The notes below the pieces were generated by a model, which did not search any database, was not told the DNA's origin, and was given only the letters and a program-made list of their open reading frames with translations. This document shows positions 1 through 6,336 of a DNA stretch of 11,468 nucleotides, piece after piece. A program made the translations under genes and the position numbers. Each line of letters starts with the position of its first letter. Within the stretch, counting starts at the first letter, position 1. Origin of the DNA: JADHLJ01 sp038118725 (GTDB lineage Bacteria > Pseudomonadota > Alphaproteobacteria > Thalassobaculales > Thalassobaculaceae); contig JAYOIK010000111.1 in assembly GCA_038118725.1 (NCBI GenBank), positions 1 through 11,468 of the forward strand, given 5' to 3'.

Positions 1-864
1 CGCCCAGGCGATTCCCCGACGCAGAACTAGCTCGCCGTCCAATAGCCAGGAATGGGTAACCGATGACAGCCAAACCCTATTGAATCGATGCTCATAAAAA
101 CGATCAATCGCGAACACGGTCATCCCTCGCAGATATCGGGAAACCAGTAAATCCACGAAAGCCTGATCGAACCGTCGATAATCTTCCGCGACCACGATTT
201 CATCACACGATGCCGGCAGTTCCGCGATCGCCTCTGTCGGGTCGCTCATAAATCGAACATCAAATCCGTCGGGAAAAACTCCGTCGGATTGGTTCAAGAC
301 AAGCGCGACCACCTTTCGGGTTTCGCAAGCGTCACTTAAGCTTTCGAGCAGTTGTCGAACCTGTTGAGCGTCGCCCAGGACACAAAGGGTTTTCGACCGG
401 AGCTGGTCTCTAACAATCCGTCCCAAGGACCGGCGCGCGAACAGCGTGGCGCCACCGGCCATAACAAATCCCAAGATCCCAGCGGCCCGACTTTCGACGG
501 CGCCTAGCGCTTCAATGTTAAAAAAGCCATTGATGGCAAGCGAAAGCAGATAAGCAACCGCTATCGCCGCCAAATGCTCAATGGCATAGCCACCACCATC
601 AAATGACCTATCCCGAGCGTATCCGTTGATCGTGTAAAGAACCAGAAAGATCACCAACCCCGGAACCATGGCGTTTAGCACCAAACTTGGCGTGACTACC
701 GGCCAACCGACACGCAGTACGTAGGCAAGCATGATCATGCTCGCCACGAGCACGCCGTCCAACAGAAGCAGGAGTATCGGAAAATTCCGTGAAACCGTCG
801 TAAGCCGGCCGTGCATCATCGCCGGGTAGGTGGCCTCGGTCTCGATAAAGTATGGTGGCATCAT
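1..864 (-). CDS. Polyprenyl-phosphate sugar phosphotransferase, N-terminal part (cut by window edge)
   Basis: I translated this minus-strand frame by hand; it stays open to position 1. The visible part (300 codons if counted from an ATG at 900) has about four hydrophobic segments near residues 41-62, 78-94, 108-127 and 140-155. A Rossmann-like stretch with TLCVLGD (171-177) follows, and the part ends with a FYEHRFNRVWL segment and LVLRRGIAW. This is the layout of the N-terminal half of exopolysaccharide glycosyl-1-phosphate transferases (WcaJ/ExoY-like, CoA-binding_3 region), just before the catalytic domain, which lies outside the window. Family members load a sugar phosphate onto undecaprenyl phosphate in the inner membrane. 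The start is uncertain. AAGG sits 3 bp before an ATG at 864 and 6 bp before one at 861, while the ATG at 900 has no good Shine-Dalgarno. Codon use is less GC-rich than in the other genes here. Confidence 0.78.
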   Translation of the reverse strand, partial: MMPPYFIETEATYPAMMHGRLTTVSRNFPILLLLLDGVLVASMIMLAYVLRVGWPVVTPSLVLNAMVPGLVIFLVLYTINGYARDRSFDGGGYAIEHLAAIAVAYLLSLAINGFFNIEALGAVESRAAGILGFVMAGGATLFARRSLGRIVRDQLRSKTLCVLGDAQQVRQLLESLSDACETRKVVALVLNQSDGVFPDGFDVRFMSDPTEAIAELPASCDEIVVAEDYRRFDQAFVDLLVSRYLRGMTVFAIDRFYEHRFNRVWLSSVTHSWLLDGELVLRRGIAWA

Positions 865-1254
865 AGGCCTTAAAAAAAATCTACCGATTACCCAGTCCAT
901 TGTATCAATCTTGACACATAATAAAATTCTCACGAGTCAATGAACGCTAATGCCGTCATATAAAAATCTTTATCTGGTAATTATTCCGAAAAAATTCAAA
1001 CATACTTAGAAAATATTTTCCTTTACTAAATTATTTACCCGACAATTGAATAATTTTTCTAGACAACACTTCCATTCTCCTTGAAAAGCTGACACCTTAT
1101 CCCGTTATGGCGAAGAATATTTCGGCATTTTTAATAAAATTATTTAAACCCCCAAAAAATCTCTATATTTCAATAGTATGATGACAATTGGATGATCCCT
1201 CCAAAATTTGCCTGACCAGCGGATCATCCCTTGATCGAGCGGAGTGTTTGAAGC
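865..1254. other. AT-rich intergenic region upstream of the sugar transferase gene
   Basis: No convincing gene is visible on either strand. Bases 961-1020 are about 20% GC and 1021-1080 about 30%, against clearly GC-rich flanking genes. The region holds many A and T runs and probably carries the promoter of the minus-strand sugar transferase gene. I found no pair of -35 and -10 boxes with good spacing. AT-rich upstream regions of polysaccharide genes are often bound by xenogeneic silencers or MucR/Ros-type regulators, but nothing here identifies a specific site. Confidence 0.6.
1190..1229. promoter_or_regulatory. Inverted repeat GGATGATCC / GGATCATCC
   Basis: GGATGATCC at 1190-1198 is the exact reverse complement of GGATCATCC at 1221-1229, with a 22-base spacer. 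Both are followed by CCT or CT, so they also resemble an imperfect direct repeat. The dyad lies between the AT-rich region and the small plus-strand ORF. It could be an operator or an RNA stem-loop. No function can be assigned from sequence alone. Confidence 0.3.
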
Positions 1255-1617
1255 GTGGAGAATTTCAATCTATGTCATTATGAGAGCTTGTCGGATTTCG
1301 GAATTGGACATACGGCGATGGCGGGCACGTACTTGACGGAAAGCGTCCTGCGCGCGTTGCCGGAAGGCATGGGATCCAAGATCATTCATGCCGTCACCCC
1401 CCTGCGCCGCGCCGTGGCGCGCGGCCCAGATCGCCCTGAGCCTGCCGATCAGTTGCGTTCTCGCTCTCCCGCATCTACCCGCGATGATCGAGGCTCGACG
1501 ACGGCCAGGCGGCGGGCTCGACCGAGTCGACATGACTTTGTTCCAAGAAGTCACGAAGAAAGTTCCTTGACCCACCGAGATGAGGAACGGGACGGAATCG
1601 CTTCCCCTAGGCGGTGA
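1255..1617 (+). CDS. Doubtful small ORF, possibly a frameshifted remnant
   Basis: A 120-codon frame opens with GTG, with GGAG 10 bases upstream. The first 55 or so codons have GC-rich third positions and a plausible composition (ESLSDFGIGHTAMAG, then a basic RRAVAR stretch). After about position 1420 the frame turns into low-complexity Arg/Pro/Ser sequence. At the same point the +1 frame takes on the GC-rich third-position signature (1388-1570). This fits a decayed gene with a frameshift. Joined across frames, the tail has a faint likeness to small DUF1127 proteins (LS..DQLR...TRDD, then IEARRR), but that needs two shifts and is weak. Its stop at 1615-1617 is 128 bp before typA. It may not be a gene at all. 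Confidence 0.22.
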   Translation: MENFNLCHYESLSDFGIGHTAMAGTYLTESVLRALPEGMGSKIIHAVTPLRRAVARGPDRPEPADQLRSRSPASTRDDRGSTTARRRARPSRHDFVPRSHEESSLTHRDEERDGIASPRR

Positions 1618-1745
1618 ATAGAAGGGCGGTCGAGACCCAACCCGCGCGTGGATGCCTCAAATTCCGCTCCGGCGCGCCAAATCCTTGCGTTTGGGAAATT
1701 CGTCTGTATTGTGCGCCGCATCATCATCCAAACATCGGCGGCTCT

Positions 1746-3569
1746 ATGAATCTGCGCAATATCGCCATTATCGCTCATGTCGATCATGGCAAGACAACGC
1801 TCGTCGATGTCCTGCTTCGGCAGTCCGGAACTTTCCGCGAGAACCAGCGCATCCAGGAACGCGCGATGGACTCCAATGATCTGGAGCGGGAGCGCGGGAT
1901 CACCATCCTGGCGAAATGCACGTCCGTGACCTGGGGCGATACCCGGATCAATATCGTCGACACCCCCGGCCACGCCGATTTCGGCGGCGAGGTCGAGCGT
2001 ATCCTCTCGATGGTCGACGGCGTGCTGGTGCTGGTCGATGCCTCCGAGGGGCCGATGCCGCAGACCAAGTTCGTCCTGGCCAAGGCCCTCAAGCTGGGTC
2101 TTCGACCGATCGTCGTCGTCAACAAGGTCGATAAGCCCGAGCAGCGCGCCTATGAGGTGCAGGACGAGATGTTCGACCTATTCGCCGCGCTCGACGCGAA
2201 CGAGGCACAGCTCGACTTCCCGACCCTATTCGCCTCGGCCAAGAACGGCTGGGCCTCGACCACGCCGGACGAGACCGGCGAGGACATGGCGCCCCTGTTC
2301 GAGCGGATCGTCGAGCACGTCTCGCCGCCCGAGATCGAGGCGGACCAGCCGTTCAAGATGTTGGTCACCACCCTGGAGGCCGACCCGTATCTCGGACGGA
2401 TTCTAACGGGACGGATTGAGACCGGGTCGGTGCGCCCGAACATGACCGTCAAGGCCCTGTCGCGCGACGGCAAGGTGCTGGAGCAGGCGCGCGTGACCAA
2501 GGTACTCTCCTTTCGCGGGCTTGAACGAACCGCGCTGGAGAGCGCCGAGGCCGGTGACATCGTTGCGCTCGCCGGCCTGTCGGCGACGACCGTCGCGGAC
2601 ACGATCTGCGACCCCGCCGTCACCGAACCACTCGAAGCTCAGCCCATTGACCCCTCGACCATCGCCGTGACCTTCTCGATCAATGACAGCCCGCTCGCGG
2701 GTCGCGAGGGCGACAAGGTAACCTCGCGGATGCTGCGGGATCGTTTGATGCGCGAGGCCGAGGGCAATGTGGCGATCCGGGTCGAGGAAGCCGCCGGCAA
2801 GGACTCCTTCGAGGTTTCCGGTCGTGGCGAGCTGCAACTCGCGGTTTTGATCGAGCAGATGCGCCGCGAGGGCTTCGAGATGTCGATCAGCCGCCCCCGG
2901 GTGCTGTTCCGGACCGACCCGGTCAGCGGTCAACGCCTGGAGCCGATCGAGGAAGTGGTTATCGATGTCGACGAGGAGTTTTCCGGCCCGGTCGTCGAGG
3001 CCATGTCGATCCGCAAGGGCGAGCTGCAGGAGATGCGCCCCTCCGGCGGCGGCAAGCAGCGTCTCGGCTTTCTTTGTCCCGCGCGCGGCCTGATCGGATA
3101 TCATGGCGAGTTCATGACCCAGACCCGGGGCACCGGCATCATGAACCGCCTGTTCCACTCCTACGCGCCCTACAAGGGACCGATCCCTGCCCGGCGTGTC
3201 GGCGTCTTGATCTCGCTGGAGCGCGGCAAGGCGGCGGGCTACGCCCTGTTCAACCTCGAGGATCGCGGCATCATGATGATCGGCGCCAACGAGGAAGTTT
3301 ACCCCGGCATGATCATCGGCGAGCACACGCGCAGCAATGATCTCGAGGTCAATCCGCTAAAGGCGAAACAGCTCACCAACTTCCGCGCCTCGGGCAAGGA
3401 TGACGCCACGGTGCTCACCACACCGATGAAGATGACCCTGGAAAAAGCCATCGCCTATATCGCCGATGATGAGTTGGTCGAGGTCACGCCGAAAACCATC
3501 CGTCTTCGCAAACGCTTTCTCGACACCCACGAGCGCAAGAAGCATTCCCGCCGCGCGGCGGAGGCGTGA
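1746..3569 (+). CDS. typA: Translational GTPase TypA/BipA
   Basis: TypA/BipA is a ribosome-binding GTPase of the EF-G family, linked to 50S assembly, stress and low-temperature growth. The 607-residue product has the family's usual length. The G domain shows G1 AHVDHGKTT (10-18), G2 RGITI (50-54), G3 DTPG (72-75), G4 NKVD (126-129) and a G5-like SAK. Domain II, the EF-G III/V-like domains and the TypA C-terminal domain follow, with the strongly conserved stretch RGLIGYHGEF. The ATG at 1746 is chosen because it starts directly with MNLRNIAIIAHVDHGKTT, the usual TypA beginning. The Shine-Dalgarno is weak (GGCGG four bases upstream). An in-frame GTG at 1614 would add 44 atypical residues. The gene stands alone and converges on the thiolase-like gene. 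Confidence 0.97.
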   Translation: MNLRNIAIIAHVDHGKTTLVDVLLRQSGTFRENQRIQERAMDSNDLERERGITILAKCTSVTWGDTRINIVDTPGHADFGGEVERILSMVDGVLVLVDASEGPMPQTKFVLAKALKLGLRPIVVVNKVDKPEQRAYEVQDEMFDLFAALDANEAQLDFPTLFASAKNGWASTTPDETGEDMAPLFERIVEHVSPPEIEADQPFKMLVTTLEADPYLGRILTGRIETGSVRPNMTVKALSRDGKVLEQARVTKVLSFRGLERTALESAEAGDIVALAGLSATTVADTICDPAVTEPLEAQPIDPSTIAVTFSINDSPLAGREGDKVTSRMLRDRLMREAEGNVAIRVEEAAGKDSFEVSGRGELQLAVLIEQMRREGFEMSISRPRVLFRTDPVSGQRLEPIEEVVIDVDEEFSGPVVEAMSIRKGELQEMRPSGGGKQRLGFLCPARGLIGYHGEFMTQTRGTGIMNRLFHSYAPYKGPIPARRVGVLISLERGKAAGYALFNLEDRGIMMIGANEEVYPGMIIGEHTRSNDLEVNPLKAKQLTNFRASGKDDATVLTTPMKMTLEKAIAYIADDELVEVTPKTIRLRKRFLDTHERKKHSRRAAEA

Positions 3570-3575
3570 GGACGG

Positions 3576-3634
3576 CCGCATCGCGCATACGGATCGAGGC
3601 TCCGTCTCGCGGCAGGACGATGAACGCGATGCGG
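3576..3634. repeat. Inverted repeat just after typA
   Basis: CCGCATCGCG (3576-3585) and CGCGATGCGG (3625-3634) are perfect 10-base inverted arms. The 39-base interior holds a second small dyad, ACGGA/TCCGT with a 7-base loop. The structure begins six bases after the typA stop codon, so it may stabilise the 3' end of the mRNA or form part of a terminator. No T-run follows. It may also belong to the larger repeat element that starts shortly downstream. Confidence 0.45.
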
Positions 3635-3649
3635 TGACGTCGCCCCCTA

Positions 3650-3757
3650 CCGTCGTCCTGGCGCAAGGCAGGACCTCGCGTTACCCGGCGCGGCCTTTCC
3701 AGACTGGCGGATACGTTACGCGCGCCGAATAAGGCCCTGCCGTTCGCCAGGGCGACG
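3650..3757. repeat. Palindromic intergenic repeat element, copy 1 (BIME-like)
   Basis: Two conserved arms face each other. The left arm (3650-3680) contains CGTCGTCCTGGCGCAAGG and the right arm (3732-3757) contains CCTGCCGTTCGCCAGGGCG. Each arm can fold on itself (for example GTCCTG...CAGGAC), and the arms are imperfect inverted copies of each other. The left 31 bases and right 26 bases are identical to copy 3 at 11275-11377, while the central part differs. No coding sequence is present. The layout resembles paired REP elements (BIME) or a small non-autonomous palindromic element sitting between convergent genes. Confidence 0.8.
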
Positions 3758-3759
3758 AA

Positions 3760-3780
3760 GGTGGGGCGTTGACGCCCACC
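3760..3780. terminator. Possible hairpin between convergent genes
   Basis: GGTGGGGCG, a TTGA loop and CGCCCACC form a stem of five plus three base pairs with one bulged G. It lies 26 bp beyond the 3' end of the thiolase-like gene and 190 bp after typA. There is no T-tract on either side, so an intrinsic terminator is only a possibility. Confidence 0.25.
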
Positions 3781-3805
3781 GCGACGGTACTTCCTAGCGC
3801 CGGCC

Positions 3806-5341
3806 TTAATCCGGTGTGAACAGGTTCAACCCCTCCGCGTTCCTCACCCGTCCGCTCGCCCCGAGATAATCCTTTTCGGACATTTCGGCCAAAAGCCCCT
3901 TGTCGTCTGGGGTATTGGCGATGAAACGGCTGCCGTCTTCCAGGCGTCCGAAGAGAATGCCGAAGGACGGACCCTTGCGGTCATGCATGACCGTGTAGGT
4001 CTCGATCGTCGCGGCGCCATCGGCATGCTCGGTGACAGCGGGCCCCTTGGCGGCATCGATCTCGGCCTGATAGATCTTCGGGTCCTTGGGAGCGAAGGGC
4101 TTGTCCGCCGGCTCGGTCGAGTAGATTCCGGCGGATTGCTTGGTCACATAGTTGCCGTTGCCGGAAACGAACCCCTTGGAGCCCGGCTTGGCGCGCACCG
4201 TGTTCATCATCTCGGCGATCGAATGGGTGACATAGTTGTTCCCCGGTCCGCCAAAATACGGCAAGCCGCCGGTGACCGTCAGGCCGCGCGGGTCGTCCAG
4301 GGGGATCTTCATCTCCTCACACGCGATCTGCACCGCCGAGGGGAAGCAGCTGTAGAGATCCAGGGCATCGATATCATCGAGAGTGCAGTCGGCCATCTCG
4401 AAAGCCTCGCGCGCCACCAGACGCATGGCCGGCGAGGAGTGGAAATTGATCCGGTCGGACAGATACCAATGGTCATAGGCATCGGCGCAGCCATGCAGAT
4501 AGACCCAGCGGTCGCGCGGGATACCCAGTTCCTTGGCCTTGGCCACCGAGGTCAGGATCACGGCCGCGGACTGATCAATGAAGGCGTTGGAATTCATCAG
4601 CTTGGTATAGGGAAAGCCGATATAGGGGTTCGACGCGCTGACCTCGCCGATCTGCTCGGCGGTGTAGCCGTCGCGGCGATCCGCGAGCGGGTTGCCCGCG
4701 GCGACCGCCGCGAATCCCGCGAAGAGCCGGCCCATCGCCATGTTGTGCTCGGCGATGGTGCGGCCCCGGTTACCGCGAATGGCGTTCTCGATCATCGGAT
4801 AGGCGAAGATCGCGCCGGCCATGCGATGCCGGTCCTCCATGTCGTTCCAGCCTCGGGTCTCGACGCCCCATTCCTCGAAGGAACCGCCGGGATCCTCGCT
4901 CCAGTCCAGCTCCACCCCGGCGCGCTGGGCCGCCTTTTGGGTAGAAAGAGCCTCGCCGCCACAAACCACGGCGGCTTCCAGCTCACCCCGGGTGATCATC
5001 TCGAACATGAGATTGATCGACCATTGCGGCATGTTTCCGCCGGGATGGGTATAGACCAGTCGCTTGGCCCTGTCGGCGCCGAGCCGGTTCGCCAATGACT
5101 TCGGCGGATTGACGTATTTGCCGAACGGACAGACGAAACGCCAGCTTGTGTCCGAGAACGCCCGCAGTAGCACGATCGTATCGAGCGCCCCCAGCAAGGC
5201 CTGCCCCGCCCCGCTATCCTCGGCGGCCTTCTTGACCGCGGCCGCGGTCAGATCCATCGGCGACATCGCGGCCAAGGGATCGGGCTCGCGCTGGGTGACC
5301 TGTCCACATCCCACCAGGATCGGCGTTCTACTCTCGTCCAT
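3806..5341 (-). CDS. Thiolase-like protein (TLP1-type) lacking the canonical catalytic cysteines
   Basis: The 511-residue product has a thiolase fold (about 5-410) followed by an extra C-terminal domain (about 425-511), as in the thiolase-like protein type 1 group; it would usually be annotated as acetyl-CoA acetyltransferase. Where true thiolases carry the nucleophilic Cys, this protein has THPGGNMPQ (98-106). The usual NEAF region is YSCFPSAV (330-337), the GHP loop is GGLPYFGGPGNNY (358-370), and the later CxG cysteine is replaced within VSGNGNYVTKQ (392-401). Ordinary thiolysis or condensation through Cys is therefore unlikely; acyl-CoA binding or another reaction is possible. The start at 5341 has GGGAG seven bases upstream, and an upstream in-frame ATG at 5407 would overlap the preceding gene. 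It follows the carbonic anhydrase-like gene by 16 bp, probably in one transcript. Confidence 0.88.
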   Translation of the reverse strand: MDESRTPILVGCGQVTQREPDPLAAMSPMDLTAAAVKKAAEDSGAGQALLGALDTIVLLRAFSDTSWRFVCPFGKYVNPPKSLANRLGADRAKRLVYTHPGGNMPQWSINLMFEMITRGELEAAVVCGGEALSTQKAAQRAGVELDWSEDPGGSFEEWGVETRGWNDMEDRHRMAGAIFAYPMIENAIRGNRGRTIAEHNMAMGRLFAGFAAVAAGNPLADRRDGYTAEQIGEVSASNPYIGFPYTKLMNSNAFIDQSAAVILTSVAKAKELGIPRDRWVYLHGCADAYDHWYLSDRINFHSSPAMRLVAREAFEMADCTLDDIDALDLYSCFPSAVQIACEEMKIPLDDPRGLTVTGGLPYFGGPGNNYVTHSIAEMMNTVRAKPGSKGFVSGNGNYVTKQSAGIYSTEPADKPFAPKDPKIYQAEIDAAKGPAVTEHADGAATIETYTVMHDRKGPSFGILFGRLEDGSRFIANTPDDKGLLAEMSEKDYLGASGRVRNAEGLNLFTPD

Positions 5342-5357
5342 GATTCGGCTCCCTTGA

Positions 5358-5882
5358 TCAGCCAATGCGTTCCAGATCCTCGCGGAACATTTTCGCGCGC
5401 CGCACATAGTCGGCGTTGTCTCGTTTCATGATCGCCAGGATCTCTTCCGAGACCGCGCGCACCACCCGAGCGGGCGCGCCGACGATGAGCTTGCCGCCCT
5501 CGAATACCTTGCGCTCCGTCACCAGGCCGCCGGCGCCGAGCAAGGCATTGGCCCCGATGATCGCGCCGTTCAGCACCACGGCCTGAATGCCGATAAGAGC
5601 GCCATCCTCGATGGTGCAGCCATGCAGCATCGCCTGATGGCCGATCGTGCAGTTCGAGCCGATCTTGAGCGGCTCTCCCGGATCCGCGTGCAGCACCGCG
5701 CCGTCCTGGATATTGGTATTCTCGCCAATGGTGATACTGTCGTTATCGGCGCGGATCACCGCGCTCGACCAGACGCTGGAACCGGCGCCGATGGTCACGT
5801 CACCGATGACCGAGGCGGTCTCGGCGATATAGACGCTCGGATGAATGTTCGGCGTTTTGTCGCCAAGTCTGTAGATAGCCAT
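5358..5882 (-). CDS. Gamma-class carbonic anhydrase-like protein (YrdA/CamH type)
   Basis: This 174-residue left-handed beta-helix protein is built from hexapeptide repeats (for example IGDVTIGAGSSVW and IGSNCTIGHQAML) with a C-terminal helix from about 143. The gamma carbonic anhydrase signature is intact: Arg44 and Asp46 in IRAD, Gln59 in NIQDG, and the three metal-ligand histidines His65, His82 and His87. It probably binds zinc or iron as a cytoplasmic trimer. Activity varies within this family, and some members (PaaY) are thioesterases of CoA catabolism. The YrdA/CamH subgroup fits better here, but the neighbouring CoA genes keep PaaY-like activity open. The ATG at 5882 has GGGGGA upstream and begins with the typical MAIYRLGDKTPNI. 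A longer frame to 5963 adds an atypical Trp-rich leader. It heads a two-gene unit with the thiolase-like gene. Confidence 0.92.
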   Translation of the reverse strand: MAIYRLGDKTPNIHPSVYIAETASVIGDVTIGAGSSVWSSAVIRADNDSITIGENTNIQDGAVLHADPGEPLKIGSNCTIGHQAMLHGCTIEDGALIGIQAVVLNGAIIGANALLGAGGLVTERKVFEGGKLIVGAPARVVRAVSEEILAIMKRDNADYVRRAKMFREDLERIG

Positions 5883-6336
5883 CGGATCCCCCGGCCACTG
5901 ATGCGCTTTCCACGCGCGCGTGTCCCCTAGACATAGCAAGCCAGCCCACCGGCACTCAATCATCTACCGGCTTTTGACCCTTTGGGTCCTGATTTCGCCA
6001 CCGGTCCTCGAGAAACACGGTCACCAAACCGCTGGATAAGCCTCGATGATGCCTACTTATTGTCGCCCTGGCGAAGGCCAGGGCTTTTGCCTCAATGGAT
6101 TGACTTTAACGCGTGTTCCAAGTCTCGGCCCGACGCGGCGGCTGGCTCGTCCTCGCCACAAGCCCTGGCCTTCGCCAGGGCGACGGGAAATTTGGGGCGC
6201 GAAAAGGGAATGTGGGTTCTGGTCAACGCCAATTGGCAATACAACTCCGAGAAAGGCCGAGCGGCGCATATCCGAAACTTGAAACGGCGTCTTCGCCTCG
6301 AGAAAACGTCGTAGAGACGCGTGGGGTTCCGTCCGC
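5883..6336. other. 454-bp intergenic region between the two minus-strand gene groups
   Basis: This gap between the FAD oxidoreductase and the carbonic anhydrase-like gene holds repeat element copy 2 and otherwise no convincing gene. Open frames crossing it on both strands translate the repeat and look non-genuine. A short dyad, GACCC-TTT-GGGTC, lies near 5975. A weak hairpin GGCG-TCTT-CGCC (6286-6297) lies downstream of the oxidoreductase stop. The promoter of the carbonic anhydrase-like gene is probably in the left part; only a poor candidate (TTGAGT, 18 bases, TATGTC) is visible. Confidence 0.6.
6062..6184. repeat. Palindromic intergenic repeat element, copy 2 (perfect 25-bp inverted arms)
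   Basis: The 25-base arms at 6062-6086 and 6160-6184 are perfect reverse complements. Each arm is itself a hairpin: an 8-bp stem GCCCTGGC/GCCAGGGC closing on a 4-base loop (GAAG in the left arm, CTTC in the right). The core CGCCCTGGCGAA is shared with the right arms of copies 1 and 3. The 73-base spacer has no gene. This fits a BIME-like pair of REP units or a small palindromic mobile element, and it could affect mRNA stability between the two gene groups. Confidence 0.85.

Noticed and set aside
1614..1745. In-frame GTG extension of typA by 44 residues
   Set aside because: The added residues are unlike any TypA N-terminus, and the ATG at 1746 gives the usual start MNLRNIAIIAHVDHGKTT.
2403..3326. 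307-codon antisense frame within typA
   Set aside because: Long antisense frames are common opposite GC-rich genes, and typA on the plus strand is certain.
3983..5098. 371-codon plus-strand frame opposite the thiolase-like gene
   Set aside because: Shadow of a well-supported minus-strand gene; the translation is rich in Gly, His and Arg with no domain.
5342..5407. 22-residue N-terminal extension of the thiolase-like protein
   Set aside because: It would overlap the carbonic anhydrase-like gene, while GGGAG lies seven bases before the ATG at 5341.
5883..5963. 27-residue N-terminal extension of the carbonic anhydrase-like protein
   Set aside because: The leader is atypical for the family, and the ATG at 5882 has a purine-rich GGGGGA upstream.
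6286..6297. GGCG-TCTT-CGCC hairpin as terminator of the iorAB operon
   Set aside because: The stem is only four base pairs and no T-run follows on the minus strand.
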